Part shown: in pieces, positions 1 through 11,412 of the stretch
How the letters are laid out: each line of letters begins with the position of its first letter
Position numbering within the stretch: position 1 is the first letter of the stretch
NCBI RefSeq assembly: GCF_000340215.1
Contig: NW_006921533.1
Span: 7,790,334-7,854,333 of the forward strand
Length of the DNA stretch: 64,000 nt
From: Pseudocercospora fijiensis CIRAD86
Lineage: Eukaryota; Ascomycota; Dothideomycetes; Mycosphaerellales; Mycosphaerellaceae
Direction: 5' to 3'
Notes under the pieces: generated by a model
Seen by the model: the letters and a program-made list of their open reading frames with translations, nothing else
The model's database searches: none
What the model was told of the DNA's origin: nothing
Position numbers and translations under genes: made by a program

Positions 1-3000
1 CTACTATCTTCTAGACATTGACAGTAGCTATCCGGTTCTAAGAAACTAATTCTATAGTAGTAGCAAGGTCGTAGGTAGAGTTAGCATAGGCCTTAATATC
101 TATCTAAAGCTCCTTGTTTAGCATTTCCTATATCTTATCTGCGCCTACACTACGGCTATTACCTAGATCGACGACGGTAGAGGCTAATATAGCCTTCTAC
201 AAAATTAGATAAGATGTATAGCTTAGCAGCTAACGGAAATAGACTATCTCGCGACTATAATTCTACTAGCGGGTACCGAGGAATGCTAGTATTAGATAGT
301 CGATTATGCGCCGTAAGTGTCTAGTATCTATCTTGCGAATTGACTTATAGATAGTTAAGTACGTATTAATCTCCTAGAGTATCCGAGCTATAGTAGTAAA
401 TGCTAGATCCTTAATATTGCCTTCCTTATTAAGGTCTCTAACCTATGCCTAGCGCGTAAAGAGGGCTTCGTAGATAGCTAGAACAATCTCGATATACTAC
501 TCTAGCTTTATAAAGTTAATAACGGCCTCTACGATATCTATACGGCTGCTAGCAATTCGTACGCGTATCGCTTTATTATCCTTATCCGTACCCGCACCTC
601 CTTTAGCAACAGATAATGCTTCTAGATGCTTACCTCTAAGGAACTCGATCGCTCGCGGGTCGGTAGGCATTCCGGTAGCATCGATAAATAACTTGTACTT
701 TAGCTCGATATAGAATCTCGCGGAAATGCGGACTTTATACGACTTATCTATTACCTAGGCGCTAAGGTAGTACTATGTCTTAGTCCTACTAAGACGAGGT
801 ATACCTAGGTTAATACTATCTCCTTCGATGTTGTAAGCAAGCGGCTTACCCTTACTATTCTTGTTCTAATAAGTACGGAGCGGCGTATAGCTAGCATTTA
901 TCTCGATATAGAAGAAGGCTAGAATCGGTACTAACTAAGCCTTGCTATTATATAGTCGGATACTCTTAGCGCTCTTAGCTTTTACTATACGGTTGCGTGC
1001 AATAGTTATCTAGTCTCTAATTACTAAGATTAGCTTATCCTAGAACGCTTCGTTATTTAGGTCGAGCTTAAGGAAGTCTTCGAAGATGTCCTTATATACC
1101 TTATAGGTTTCTTAGATCTTAGCCTTATTATGCTATAAGATAGGCAACGGGACGATAAGCGTCTTGCCCTTGTTCTTTACCGAAATGGCTAGCTATAGAA
1201 AGCGCTCGTATAAAGAGCTACCCTAGACGAAGACAAAGAGACGCTCGAAGCGATTATCTACTATAGCTTGCTCTATATCTATATCTATATCTGCATCTGC
1301 CTATATCTGTGTCTATGCTACAGCTTAAGTTAATCTGCGGCTACTCTTCCGACTGCTAGCAGTAGTAGGCTTCTTCTTCTTCTGCTTCTTGCCTTTAAAG
1401 TCGAAGTCCTAAAACACCTGCTTAATAATAGGGAATATAGAGCCTAGGGCCTAGTCGATATAATATAGAGATATTGACTTCTTATACTTATCGCTAGAGA
1501 TGTTTCGGAAGATGCCTCGTACGTTTAGCTCCTTACTATAGTCTAGTATATCCTTTGTAAGGCCTTCTTCTAGGATCTCTAGGTAGATAGCAAGATACGA
1601 GGTCGTTATATTCTCCTACTTAGTATTCGAATCGATAGTCTAAGTTCCTCGTCGATTAGACTAGCGGCAGAAGTTGTCGTATACTACTACCTAGCATCGG
1701 TTGCGGCGAACGACCTTAGCGATAAACTTCCGATAGGCACGAGACGTCTTGCGGGCTAGTCGCTAGAGGGTACGATATAATAGGCAGATGCCGAGAGTAT
1801 AGAGGGTGTTAATAACGCGAGCCTTTATACCGCTAGTATATAGGTACAGCCTAAACTACTTGCTAAACCACTCTGTATCTTAAGCAGCGATCGACTAAGC
1901 TATAACCTAAGTAATAAGCATAATACGCTTACGTATACGGCCGAACTTGTCGCTAATAACATCCCCCTACAAATCCTCGTCGGTATCGCTATAAGCAGCT
2001 TCGTCGACCTCTGCTTCTACTGCCTTAGTAGCATTAATACTAGTCAATATCTTGTCTATACTATATCGCTAGTTAGGTAGCAATATCTAAAGCAACTTGT
2101 ACTAGTTAGGTGCAATATTCTTAATAATCTAGTCTATTTCCTCGAGCTAGTATTCCTCGCCCTCTATAATACTCTATAGGTCGTAGATATCGAAGAACTT
2201 CTAGCTAACTAGTCGCCTAAGCTCTATGCGAAGAACCTTTACGCTAATAAGGCCCTCTCCTAGTATAACCTTCTTAATAAAGCGATTAGTACGAAGTCGA
2301 TATTCTCGCTTACTAGCTTACTAGAGATAAAGCGATACGAGCCTAACGATTGATATATATTACTTATTAAGTACGTTTATAACTAGCGTAAACTTCTCTT
2401 CCTCGGAAAGCGGGCTCTTACGCTTCTTACGCTTGTTATTATCTTGCTTCTTCGATCTACTAGTAGCTACCTTGCCCTTCGGACCCTTTGTAGCACTAGC
2501 GGCCTTGCCCTTCTTACTATAAGCTAGCTATTCCGTATTAGACTCTTCTTCCGACTCTTCCTCTTCCTATTTACGATTATAGGTAGGGTTATAATCTAGT
2601 CTATATAGCGCGCGCTCTTCGATAAGAATGTCGTTAGGTACTATATCGCTACCTCCCTTACGATCGGACTCCTCGTCGCTCTCTAAGGCATCCTCGATAG
2701 TCGGCTCGGCATACCGCTAGACAATAGGCGCATTACGTAGGCGGAGGCTACGCTTGTTACGGCCTGCCTAAGCAAGGGCATCTTCCGCTACCTTCTATCT
2801 CGCGCGCTAGTTACGGCGGAGCTTGTTCCTACGTACTATAATAGCGACTTAGTATGCTAGAAGAGCCTCGAATAGATTACTAGCTAGGGTATCGAGGCCT
2901 AATATTAGATGCTCGCCTAGTAGATCTGTATCTATTAGGTCTGCTATAGTAAATCGATAGTCTTCGGTATTAGTTATTATAAGAGACGAGACAGTCGAGG

Positions 3001-3130
3001 TAGACGGGTCGGGTATTCGTACGTCTATTTGTCGATAAAGAGGTAGAGGTTAAGTTAAAATACGAGAGACGCTTCTTCGGTAGGTTAGCAAGTAGCAGAG
3101 GTTAGTGCTTTATCGAATAGACCTACTTTA
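1..3130 (-). pseudogene. RIP-degraded relic resembling fungal DUF6589 repeat protein
   Basis: One minus-strand frame reads as protein for about 1000 codons, interrupted almost only by TAG/TAA at former Gln/Trp positions. In order it has an acidic and polar N-terminal region, a Lys/Arg-rich patch near 2400-2470 that could be a nuclear signal, a block containing VVVYDNF and later ENITTSYLAI (about 1600-1700), and a C-terminal block with HLRRIIDYLILAFLGTR then NYSREIVYF (about 230-330). The order and spacing of the YDNF...TT and LRR...F(F/L)G(T/G)R blocks resemble DUF6589 proteins as I remember them. The function of that family is unknown to me. The C-terminus runs off the window at position 1. 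An alternative is another multicopy fungal transposase-like family; I cannot run a profile search. Confidence 0.5.
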
Positions 3131-3215
3131 ATAAAGTCGCGAAAAATACGGAAGATTTACTATCTTAAAGGCATTAACAACAGCGATTTACTTATTACTA
3201 ACATAGTAAGATAGT

Positions 3216-3283
3216 CTAATCTTTAACTATACGACGCGACTAAGACGCGACAAGACGGACACCTATATATAGTTAAAGATTAG
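3216..3283. repeat. Perfect 16-bp inverted repeat, 36-nt spacer
   Basis: CTAATCTTTAACTATA at 3216-3231 is exactly reversed and complemented at 3268-3283. The loop contains two copies of GACGCGAC. It lies just upstream of the minus-strand DUF6589-like relic, so it may be a subterminal structure of that element. Confidence 0.8.
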
Positions 3284-4228
3284 TCGGCTCCGAGACCTAT
3301 AGTCGCGTCTAATACTATACGACGGTAGTATATCGCGAATATACGAAACCGACATTAATAGATAGCGTAGCGTCTCTAGAGCGAGACGATACACGTATAG
3401 GAATATGTGCGTTGTTAGCGCTACACAATATAGATCTCTATACACACTATGCCCTTACTAAAAAGCCGGATTTAGGCTTTTAGAGTAGCTTCGGCGCATT
3501 TAATGTATCTTAATACTATAACCTTAGACACTTCCGTGCCTTATATAAAACTAACTTAGGAATAGACGCTCTACCCGATAATGTATGTTTTATATTAGTG
3601 TTATAAAAAGCGACATACGACCTGTAAAGCTAGCTTCGAGTATCTAGTAGAAGAAGGTTATATTACTATAGCGCATCGAAATACGACAAATATGCCTATA
3701 TTAACTCTGCTTAGAATTGCTCGCGCTACAAGCTTATATAGATATTATCGTTAAGCGACAAAAAGCGACATACGGCATATTATAGGCTTAGGTCTTAGCG
3801 GCTAGCTATATACGACTCGTCTCGGCGCGATCGTTATAATATAATAACGCTATATTCTATATACTTTGTTAAAATTAGAAATGCCTTCCGATACTATTCT
3901 ATTTATAATCTAGCAATAAAATTGATATATTTCGCGTTGCGCTATATACCTCTATTTTACGAATAGTTAGATCCGTACTTTTCGACAATTTAGCTTTAGA
4001 CCCTCGCTTCGCTCGGGGCAGCAAGCCGCTAATAATAGAAGCAGGGTCTAAATAGAGACTAACTAGGCCTATGTAGGTAAACGTCGCGTATATAGAGAGT
4101 AGGCGAGCTAGTAGACGGAGTCTCTACTAGAAGTTATAAGATATTCGCTGCTTAAGAACTTAATAAGTTAATTAAAGAGAAATAAAGGAAAGGAAACCTT
4201 TACTGCGATAGAAGCTCCGGCCTTAGCA

Positions 4229-4251
4229 CGCCCGACGCCCGACGCCCGACG
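4229..4251. repeat. Heptamer tandem repeat (CGCCCGA)x3
   Basis: Three head-to-tail copies of CGCCCGA followed by CG. It is GC-rich against its surroundings because it contains no CpA or TpG and so is not a RIP target. Confidence 0.85.
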
Positions 4252-4343
4252 TTAGCGAGCGAGCTAGCTTCTAATCCATATCCCTAGTAATATAGTCTAC
4301 TAGCCTGTAAATAGTGTATACAACATGTAATACACTATATATA

Positions 4344-7134
4344 CAGGGGTGGGAAATTTAGCTAGTATATATACCTAACTAGCCTATTATTAGTAGTTAT
4401 CGGTACTAATAGGGGTTAGAGCCGTCGCTAGCTGCGGCAATAGCTGCTTAGCTAATAAGTTAGCTTTAGTCGATTTAGTCGACTAGACCTCTAGCCCTTA
4501 GAAGTATTACATTCTTATCGCTAGAATTCGTGTCTTTTCGCGTTAGGTCCGCGTTTGTATATAGAATCGCGTATAGGATACGATAGGTTATAATAAAAGG
4601 GAACATTTAGTATATAGCTAGAATACTATAGCTAGAGAGGAAAATTTTCCTCGTATCTCGAGCGAAACCTAAATAGTATAGAGGCCTTATTTGAAGGGGA
4701 TATAATAGACTATTTTGCAGTAGAATTTAACTTATTGTCCCTATTAATCGATCCTATCTTGCCTATTAGATTCTATCTCTTTTACTAAGCTAAATAACTA
4801 ACTAAGCTACTATATCCGACAACTTATCTTCTAGCTAACAACGCCTCTTGCTAGGTGCCTCGGTGCTAGTGCTATTACTAACACTCGGTAAGCGCAAACG
4901 AGCGGAGGATCTATACTAGTTGCTAGTAACTCGCACCTATTTAGAAGGCAAGAACTACCTACGAGTTAAGTGTAACTTTTGCGGTAATCTCTAGGTTTCT
5001 AATGCTAAAGGAAGGGTTATTAGTTATCTGTCTGTATGCCGTATTCTCCCTAAGGAGCACTAGTAGGAGTATTAGCCTAAGAAGGTAGCTATTAATAAGG
5101 ATATTAGTACTAAGTTTAAGGCGCCTATTCCTCGAGCTAAGAAGGAACAGACGATTCTAATCGGCGGTAACAGCTTTATTAACTATATGTCTCCTAAAGA
5201 GCACGAGGTTGCTTATAAGAGGCTAGTTAAATAGATACTATCGTCTAGTAAGGAGTTATCGTTAACTAAGAGTATTTAGTTTAAATTATAGCTAAAGGCT
5301 CTTCGACCGGCCTTTACGCCTCCTTCTCGCTAGTAAATCCGCTATAAGTACCTACCTCGTATTTATAAGAGGCTATAGGCGGAGATAAATGCTAAGATAG
5401 CTAAGAGCTCTCGCATTACATATACGACTAATAGTTAGAAAAACACCTAAGGCAGGTCGAATACTAACTATCTCGCGATTACGCTAAGGGCGGCCTTCTT
5501 CGTCGGTTATAAGCTCGCTAGTGCTAATCGTAGTACGGCGGTTAACTATACTAAAGGTCTCGAGCGGTCTATAGCGCAATAGGGCGATAAGATTATCGCT
5601 TTAGTTGCTAACAATACGAATGTTATAGCAGTAGCCTCGAGGTTAGTATATTTAAAATCCGAGAAGGGCAATCGCAGCGGCGCTACTTATATACAGTCCG
5701 CGAGCGGTCCGATTATTAGAGCTTATCTATTAGCTAACAAATTTTTAAGGTTACGGAGAAGAGACCCTACCTCGTTACCTTAGGTTGCTATTCCTATACT
5801 ACTAAATTGCTTATAAACGATATATATAATTACGATACCGTCGACAGCTTCTATACTAAGATTCTAGCGGTCTTAAACTACTTCCGGAACACCTATCTTC
5901 TATTTAAGCTTTTGCTATAGCTTAGTAATAGCAAGGTGCGGCGATTTTAGAGCCCCGGAAACACTAGATAGCAAGGCAAGCTATATTACGCTAGAGCGGT
6001 CTTCGAGAACCGGTTCTAGATACAAGAACTTCGTATCTAAGAACACCTTCTTCTAGAGGGTAGTAGCGCTAAGCAGCGCGGTGCTTAGGACTACGTCTGC
6101 TATCTTATTAAGAACAATAGCTTCTAGAAGCGCTTAGACGAGTATATCAAACTAATAGAGCTATTCCTTAAAGTTACTATTGCGCTCGAGACCGACAAAC
6201 CTTCGCTTTCGTACGTATATTCTAACTATAGGTAGCTTTAGAACTAGTCCTTTATTAACGACTTTATTCTAATAAATACTATTACCGAAATAATTAGCAT
6301 TCGATACGACGAGCTATACTACTACCTTATGCTCGTAGTATACCTCGCAGACGCTAAAGAGCGATAGCAACCTAATAAATAAGCTATCCTCGTTAGTAAC
6401 GATAAGCTCTACGAACTCGCCGAATATCTTAAAGAATAGTGCACTTTACAAAGCCGTAATAGCAAGCGACCTAGCTTCGAGCACGTACCTAAGTCTACTG
6501 CCGAGATTAAAGATAGAGCGGCGCTATTACTCGCTAACCTATATACTCTTCGTAACCGTAGCGGCCTATTTAGCAACAATATCGTATAGCACGCGGCAAA
6601 GAACATAAGTCCGCTGCAATAGTAGCATAACCTTATAAGAGACGACTATCCGGAGCTCTTAGAACTATATATACTAGTACTATTAATCTGTCTAACAACT
6701 AGCGCTACTAAGCGCAACTAGTTAGCTTATAGCTTTATCTATAACCTCCGCTACAACCGCCTTACTTACGAGTATATAGAGATGTTAGTCTATTACTATT
6801 AGAATCTACGTATCAAGTATAAACTTAATGCTAGTACTAAAGACAACGACGACGACTTCTACGATATACTATAAGACCTATTATAAGAGGCTTTTACTCC
6901 TATAATAGCCGCTATAGCACAGGCTTTATAAGACAACGTAGGGTTTGACACTGCCTTACAAGAGCTATTGTATTCTCTAGGACTAGACGATAATGTATTA
7001 ATTTAGTAAGTAGAAGAGTCGGCTATTCGAGAACTAGTACGAGGTACGTAGGTCGAAGGAATCGAGAATATCTAATCCTATAGTATAGGCAGCAGTCGTA
7101 TCTACATCTTTCCTTATTGGTATTTGCACCCCTA
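4344..7134 (+). mobile_element. hAT-family DNA transposon, RIP-degraded
   Basis: The left end reads CAGGGGTGGGAAAT at 4344. The right end, read on the minus strand from 7134, is TAGGGGTGCAAAT. These agree at 10 of 12-13 positions, and the first-base change C to T is what RIP of CpA would give. Short CAGGGGTGG-type terminal repeats are typical of hAT elements. The internal sequence encodes a hAT transposase relic. No 8-bp target duplication is recognisable (TATATATA on the left, CGCTATGC on the right), so the exact ends are not confirmed. Confidence 0.75.
4860..7075 (+). pseudogene. hAT transposase relic (BED finger, DUF659, dimerisation domain)
   Basis: From the N-terminus: a BED-type zinc finger (CNFC at 4971-4982, then a Ser-Tyr-Leu-Ser-Val-Cys segment in which Tyr probably replaced a zinc-ligand His by RIP); a DUF659-like block with KIIALVANNTNVIAVASRLV near 5589, matching the conserved segment around a catalytic Asp, here Asn; then, in another frame from about 5780, a region leading to the hAT dimerisation motif SATKRN...AYSFIYNLRYNRLTYEY near 6700-6790. 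Nearly all internal stops are TAG/TAA at former Gln/Trp codons. At least one frameshift lies between about 5660 and 5780. The protein cannot be made, so the element could move only if a functional transposase were supplied from elsewhere. Confidence 0.8.
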
Positions 7135-7318
7135 CGCTATGCCTATTCAGTTATATGGCCCTATATATCCATGGGTGTACACCAGTATAATATACAGTGT
7201 ACACAACCTCCATTTCTCAGGGGCTGTAAACCCACAACACTACATGTCCCAGACACGCAAGCTCCATACTACACCATAAAACTCCACCTCCTAAACACAC
7301 CCTCTCCACACCTCCACA
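7135..7318 (+). promoter_or_regulatory. Short upstream region of END3
   Basis: Only 184 bp separate the hAT right end from the END3 ATG. The composition is no longer RIP-like. Two copies of the palindrome GTGTACAC occur at 7175-7182 and 7197-7204. A pyrimidine- and CA-rich stretch precedes the ATG, as is common in fungal leaders. No TATA box is convincing. Confidence 0.4.
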
Positions 7319-8560
7319 ATGTCCTCCGCCAAACGCATCGAACAATGGGAAATCGACCGGTACTGGGAGATCTTCGCCTCCCTCTCGAACAACTCTACCC
7401 ACCTCGATGGCTCGCAAGCCGCCTCAGTGCTAAAAAACTCCCAACTGCGCGACGACCAACTCGAAAGAATCTGGGACCTGGCCGACGTCGACGGCGACGG
7501 CCGCCTCGACTTCGAAGAATTCTGCGTCGCGATGCGTCTAATCTACGACCTCATGAACCGCGAATACCTCGACGTGCCCAAAACGCTCCCGGACTGGCTC
7601 GTCCCCGAATCCAAAGCCCATCTCGTACAAGCAACACGCGCAGTCGCAGGCGGAGGAGAAAGATGGGAACGACCGGACTACGACGAAGATGAAGGGCAAG
7701 AAGGTCTGAAGGATGGTTTCGATTGGTACATGTCCCCCTCGGATAGAAAAAAATTCGAAGACATCTACACCTCATCCCGCGATTCTCGCTCCGGCCTTAT
7801 AAGATTCTCCGACTTATCCGACCTCTACGAAAGCCTCGACGTACCCGACACCGACGTGCGCTCCGCCTGGAATCTCGTCAACCCAAAAAGCGAAGAAGGG
7901 ATAAACAAAGACGCCTGTCTCGCCTTCCTCCACATTCTAAACAACCGACACGAAGGATATCGCATCCCGAGATCCGTGCCGCCGAGTTTGAGGGCGACGT
8001 TTGAGCAAGGGAAGATAGAATTTAATCTTGACAGGGTGTCGCAACGACAGGCGGCGGCGGAGCGGTGGGGGACGAATTCTCGAGGGGATGAGAATACGGT
8101 GACGGGGAAGAAGGCCAAGTTTGGGGATACGTATCTTTCGAGATTGGGGGTTGGTGGGGAGAGGAAGGTGAAGGGGACGGATTTTAGTGCGACGCCTAGG
8201 GATGGGGAGTGGGAGGAGGTGAGGTTGAAGAAGCAGTTGAAGGATTTGGAGGAGAAGATAGGGAGGGTGGAGGAGCAGGCGAAGAGGAGACGGGAGAGGG
8301 GTGGGAGGCGGGAGGATAGTAAGCCGGCGCTTGTGAAGAGGGAATTGGAGATGTTGTTGGATTATAAGAGGAGGGAATTGAGGGATTTGGAGAATGGGGA
8401 GGGGAAGGCGAAGACGGGGCAGAGTTTGAAGCAGTATAGTGATGAGATTGGGATGGTGAAGGAGCAGGTTGATGGGTTGGAGGCACATTTGCGGAAGAGG
8501 GAGGCTGCGCTTCAAGAGCTGCGGGATCAGATTGAGGCGGAGAAGGTTGGTGGGAGGTAG
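7319..8560 (+). CDS. END3: END3-type EH-domain endocytosis protein
   Basis: Intronless, 413 residues, close to the roughly 400 usual for fungal End3/SagA. End3 works with Pan1 and Sla1 at cortical actin patches in clathrin-mediated endocytosis. The first EH domain spans about residues 5-95 and holds a canonical EF-hand loop (D56, D58, D60, D64, E67 in [16 protein letters not shown]). A second, calcium-ligand-poor EH-like domain covers about 135-235, ending in the conserved [14 protein letters not shown] stretch. The C-terminal third (about 290-413) is highly charged and coiled-coil-like, the Pan1-binding part in yeast. The ATG context CCACAATGTC is good and the EH domain begins almost at once. 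Base skew flips inside the gene: C-rich sense strand before about 7975, strongly G-rich after. Convergent with the next gene (173 bp between stops). Confidence 0.93.
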   Translation: MSSAKRIEQWEIDRYWEIFASLSNNSTHLDGSQAASVLKNSQLRDDQLERIWDLADVDGDGRLDFEEFCVAMRLIYDLMNREYLDVPKTLPDWLVPESKAHLVQATRAVAGGGERWERPDYDEDEGQEGLKDGFDWYMSPSDRKKFEDIYTSSRDSRSGLIRFSDLSDLYESLDVPDTDVRSAWNLVNPKSEEGINKDACLAFLHILNNRHEGYRIPRSVPPSLRATFEQGKIEFNLDRVSQRQAAAERWGTNSRGDENTVTGKKAKFGDTYLSRLGVGGERKVKGTDFSATPRDGEWEEVRLKKQLKDLEEKIGRVEEQAKRRRERGGRREDSKPALVKRELEMLLDYKRRELRDLENGEGKAKTGQSLKQYSDEIGMVKEQVDGLEAHLRKREAALQELRDQIEAEKVGGR

Positions 8561-8733
8561 TATTGATTGACATTTGCGGGTTCGTGGAGAGTGTTGATAC
8601 TGTGCATAATGCGCGCCACACGTTAGTCGAGAGTTGGTACGATACGATACCCTTAGGTGGAGCAATCAATCAATATAAGCTGTAATTCAACTTTCTCGAT
8701 TCAGATAGGCCTACGTATGGTATAGAACAAAGA

Positions 8734-11412
8734 CTACCACGTTTGATCTTGATCTTCATAATGTCCATTCCAATTCAATCTCAGCAGTAACGTCCTCAAG
8801 ACCTCAGCATCTTCTGCTTCCGCCGCAGCCAGTGACTTGGGAGGTTTGTCAGCAGTCTGCTTAAGCAGATCTACGAAAGCTTTGACCGAGTCATGGAAGT
8901 CTTGAGCGAGAGCTCCGAAGTTGTGCGTCGTGACAGCATATGCAGCTTTGAGCAAAGCAGCGAATACCGTCTCGACAGAATTCCGCAGCTTCTCATGTTT
9001 GCGCTTGAGGAAGAGTCTGCTTCGGATGCGATCTAAACATGCCTCGTGGATGTGTTGGAGACCTTCGATGCCGAGGTGGGCGCGGGTGCCGATTTCGTTT
9101 TTTGTATCTTCTTCTTCGAGTTTTCGTTCGAGGTTGAGGATTGATTGTATGAGTTCTTGCCAGGGAGGTGCGATACCGAGGTCCATGATGTGGGAAACGA
9201 GGATGCTGACGAAGAGTTGAGATTCTTGGGCGAAGGTTGAAGCTATGGCGGATGGTCGGGTCTTGAGCACTTGCTTTGATAGCTCGCCGGTGGCGTGGAC
9301 TAGTCTCAGGAGTTTGAGCAGGAAGCGGAAAATCTCGTCGTAGTTGTTGAGAGCGTTAGATGTCAGCACCGCATCTAATGGGGCAGTGACATTGTACTGC
9401 AGCCTTAAGAAATCCAAGGCATAGATGGAGTGTGGGTCCAGTACTCTATCGATCTCAACTTCTGGCAACTCACGTATCGCAAAGCTCAAGTTTTCTGATA
9501 TCGAGGCGTCGCCGGCAGAGTCGTCAAGAATACCCATCAACGAAAGTTGCAGCTCAGAACTAGCAGGTGGCCAGCGCTCATCATGCGACGCTCCCAGACG
9601 CAGGCCGACGGTCTCTGCTGTTGGGACTGTGCCACGCCTTCGCTCAGCAGATTGCACATCCTCGCTGAATAGTGCTGCACACATTCTTGATACGAAGTTG
9701 CCATTGCCGAACATCTGGAAGGACCTCTGAGTAGCGAGGTGATGCCTCAATCGGTGCTCACGCAAGAGTTGTCGCAGGATAACGCCATTGACCAATTTGT
9801 TCTGGGTTGCAATCAAAGGCCTGAGATGTGCAATGAGTGACAGGTCAAGAACACGCTTGTTCAGGTCGGGAGTCACATCATTGTCGCTCTCGTGGTGATT
9901 CAGAGCTGCCACTGCTGTGTGGTGCAGCGAATGTCCGATATTCTCGACGTGCGAAGTGGGCAGTTGCGACATCAGAGTGTCCAAGTCGGTAAGGTACAGA
10001 TCATGAGCATCAGAGTCCTGCCACAATGTATCTACCACAATTGACGCCCTGATGTCTGCAGTAGTCGGCTCAGCGTTCGGTCTCCCTTTCACGAGTAAAG
10101 AAATCATGTCCTCTTGATAACTTCGCGCAGTTTCTGCTATGCTCGACGAATCCAATGCACTGTCGGTGAAGCATGCGACGGGCGATAGGCTTGCGAGTTG
10201 AACTGTTCGTACTCCTGTGAGAGCATGGTTGGAATCAATTTGCCGCAGAAGGGAGACTGCAGAGGTCGTTTCGTAGAGCAGATTACGATCCTCAGCACTG
10301 ACAAACGCCGTGCTGGATTGGATACTGGACTTGAAGTCTTGTGCGGCATCATCATCTGAAACTCCTGCGACTGGATCCGCAAATCCCAGATTGCCCGCCA
10401 ATGTCTCGAGCCAAGGCACGCTCACTCGAGCCAGCAGGATCTGAAGCACATCCGCGAATACCTGATCTCTCTGCACTTCCTCGTGAATGCTATCGGCGAG
10501 GCGAGAAATAACGCTTTCATCAGATTGACAACGCTTGACCGATTCGACAAGCAGAGTCATGATTGCCAAAAGTTGAGCAGGCCTTGCAACAAGTCCTTGC
10601 AATTGCAGCATAGATCTTACAATGGAAACTCTTGCAGAAACACTCTCGTCAATGGCGTCTAGAAGATCGCCGATGCAACTTTTGAGTGCAAAGACCGCCG
10701 GACATGAGTGACGCACACCACGTGTGGTATCGGAAAAGATCCTAAGTCGCTTGATCTGGTTGCCAATCGTGAGCAGGCTTGCGGTGAAACTTTCTGAAGA
10801 CCGCAAGCTGGTGCCAGAGATGGCGGCACCTTGCAATGTCTGGTGGAAGGTCTGCTCGGATTCCTTCCACGAGAACAGACTTGAAGACCGTCCTAGAGCG
10901 AGTGCACTGAGGCAGCGAAGCGTGTAGTCTTGGGGCAAGACACCAATGCTTTTTTCTATCGTAGCAATAGCAGCATCGAAAGCATCAGGTCCTGCTTCTG
11001 ATAGGTACGCAGTCGCCTGACTATTTGCAACATCCTTGCCTTCAAAAGCTTCCCAGGTATGGAATCTACCAGAATCTTCATTGACCTCCAGATGCAGATC
11101 GACAGCCCAGATGTCATGTTCTTCCGGCACATTATCATCGCTTGAAGGGCCGAGGATTCCATTTTCGACTTGATTCTCGACTCGCTCAGCATTGGGACTC
11201 AAGTCTGCATCATCTCCGTCAAGGTCCGGGATGCCCAATTCAAGACTGAGGTCAGGGAGCTCATGTTGTTTTTGGATTTCTAAAGGTTGGATCCTGTCGT
11301 CCCAGGCGTCAAGAATACTTTCATCTTTGTGGAATGTGCGGAAGAACGACGGCTTCTGCCAAAATGTTTCGATCTCGAACGGCAAGCCACGTGATACTGG
11401 ATCGTCGGTCAT
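8734..11412 (-). CDS. Spc97/Spc98-family gamma-tubulin complex component (GCP5/GCP6 type)
   Basis: An 892-residue protein read from the ATG at 11412. The frame stays open a further 32 codons upstream but only to a GTG, and that stretch is low-complexity Pro/His/Ser, so I start at MTDDPVSRGLPFEIETFW. Residues about 170-380 match the N-terminal GRIP1 region (a DYTLRCLSALALGRSSSLFSW-like segment, then a long helical stretch). From about 655 to the end is GRIP2, the gamma-tubulin-binding half, with YALDFLRLQYNV, a NNYDEIFRFLLKLLRL helix and the family's terminal LLLRLNWNGHY motif (elsewhere LxxRLDFNxFY). These proteins form the ring complex that nucleates microtubules at spindle pole bodies. The divergent N-terminus suggests GCP6 (Alp16-like) or GCP5 rather than GCP2/3; the subtype is inference. 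No intron is evident. Confidence 0.85.
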   Translation of the reverse strand: MTDDPVSRGLPFEIETFWQKPSFFRTFHKDESILDAWDDRIQPLEIQKQHELPDLSLELGIPDLDGDDADLSPNAERVENQVENGILGPSSDDNVPEEHDIWAVDLHLEVNEDSGRFHTWEAFEGKDVANSQATAYLSEAGPDAFDAAIATIEKSIGVLPQDYTLRCLSALALGRSSSLFSWKESEQTFHQTLQGAAISGTSLRSSESFTASLLTIGNQIKRLRIFSDTTRGVRHSCPAVFALKSCIGDLLDAIDESVSARVSIVRSMLQLQGLVARPAQLLAIMTLLVESVKRCQSDESVISRLADSIHEEVQRDQVFADVLQILLARVSVPWLETLAGNLGFADPVAGVSDDDAAQDFKSSIQSSTAFVSAEDRNLLYETTSAVSLLRQIDSNHALTGVRTVQLASLSPVACFTDSALDSSSIAETARSYQEDMISLLVKGRPNAEPTTADIRASIVVDTLWQDSDAHDLYLTDLDTLMSQLPTSHVENIGHSLHHTAVAALNHHESDNDVTPDLNKRVLDLSLIAHLRPLIATQNKLVNGVILRQLLREHRLRHHLATQRSFQMFGNGNFVSRMCAALFSEDVQSAERRRGTVPTAETVGLRLGASHDERWPPASSELQLSLMGILDDSAGDASISENLSFAIRELPEVEIDRVLDPHSIYALDFLRLQYNVTAPLDAVLTSNALNNYDEIFRFLLKLLRLVHATGELSKQVLKTRPSAIASTFAQESQLFVSILVSHIMDLGIAPPWQELIQSILNLERKLEEEDTKNEIGTRAHLGIEGLQHIHEACLDRIRSRLFLKRKHEKLRNSVETVFAALLKAAYAVTTHNFGALAQDFHDSVKAFVDLLKQTADKPPKSLAAAEAEDAEVLRTLLLRLNWNGHYEDQDQTW

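Larger units (their letters stand above)
3131..4343. other. Non-coding RIP-affected DNA between two mobile-element relics
   Basis: No frame reads as protein. The stretch has the CpA-poor, TpA-rich composition of its neighbours. It contains a perfect 16-bp inverted repeat (3216-3231 and 3268-3283) and a small tandem heptamer array (4229-4251). Part of it is probably the 5' flank of the minus-strand relic on its left. Confidence 0.6.

Noticed and set aside
3263..3445. 60-codon minus-strand frame
   Set aside because: No protein-like composition; lies in non-coding RIP-affected DNA.
4336..4343. 8-bp target duplication of the hAT element
   Set aside because: TATATATA on the left does not match CGCTATGC on the right, even allowing RIP changes.
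7117..7692. 191-codon plus-strand frame overlapping the END3 start
   Set aside because: Low-complexity Arg/Pro-rich shadow of END3; the overlapping EH-domain frame is clearly the real gene.
7937..8669. Long minus-strand frames opposite END3 (also 8196-8669)
   Set aside because: Pro/Leu/Ser-rich shadows caused by the strongly G-rich sense strand of END3.
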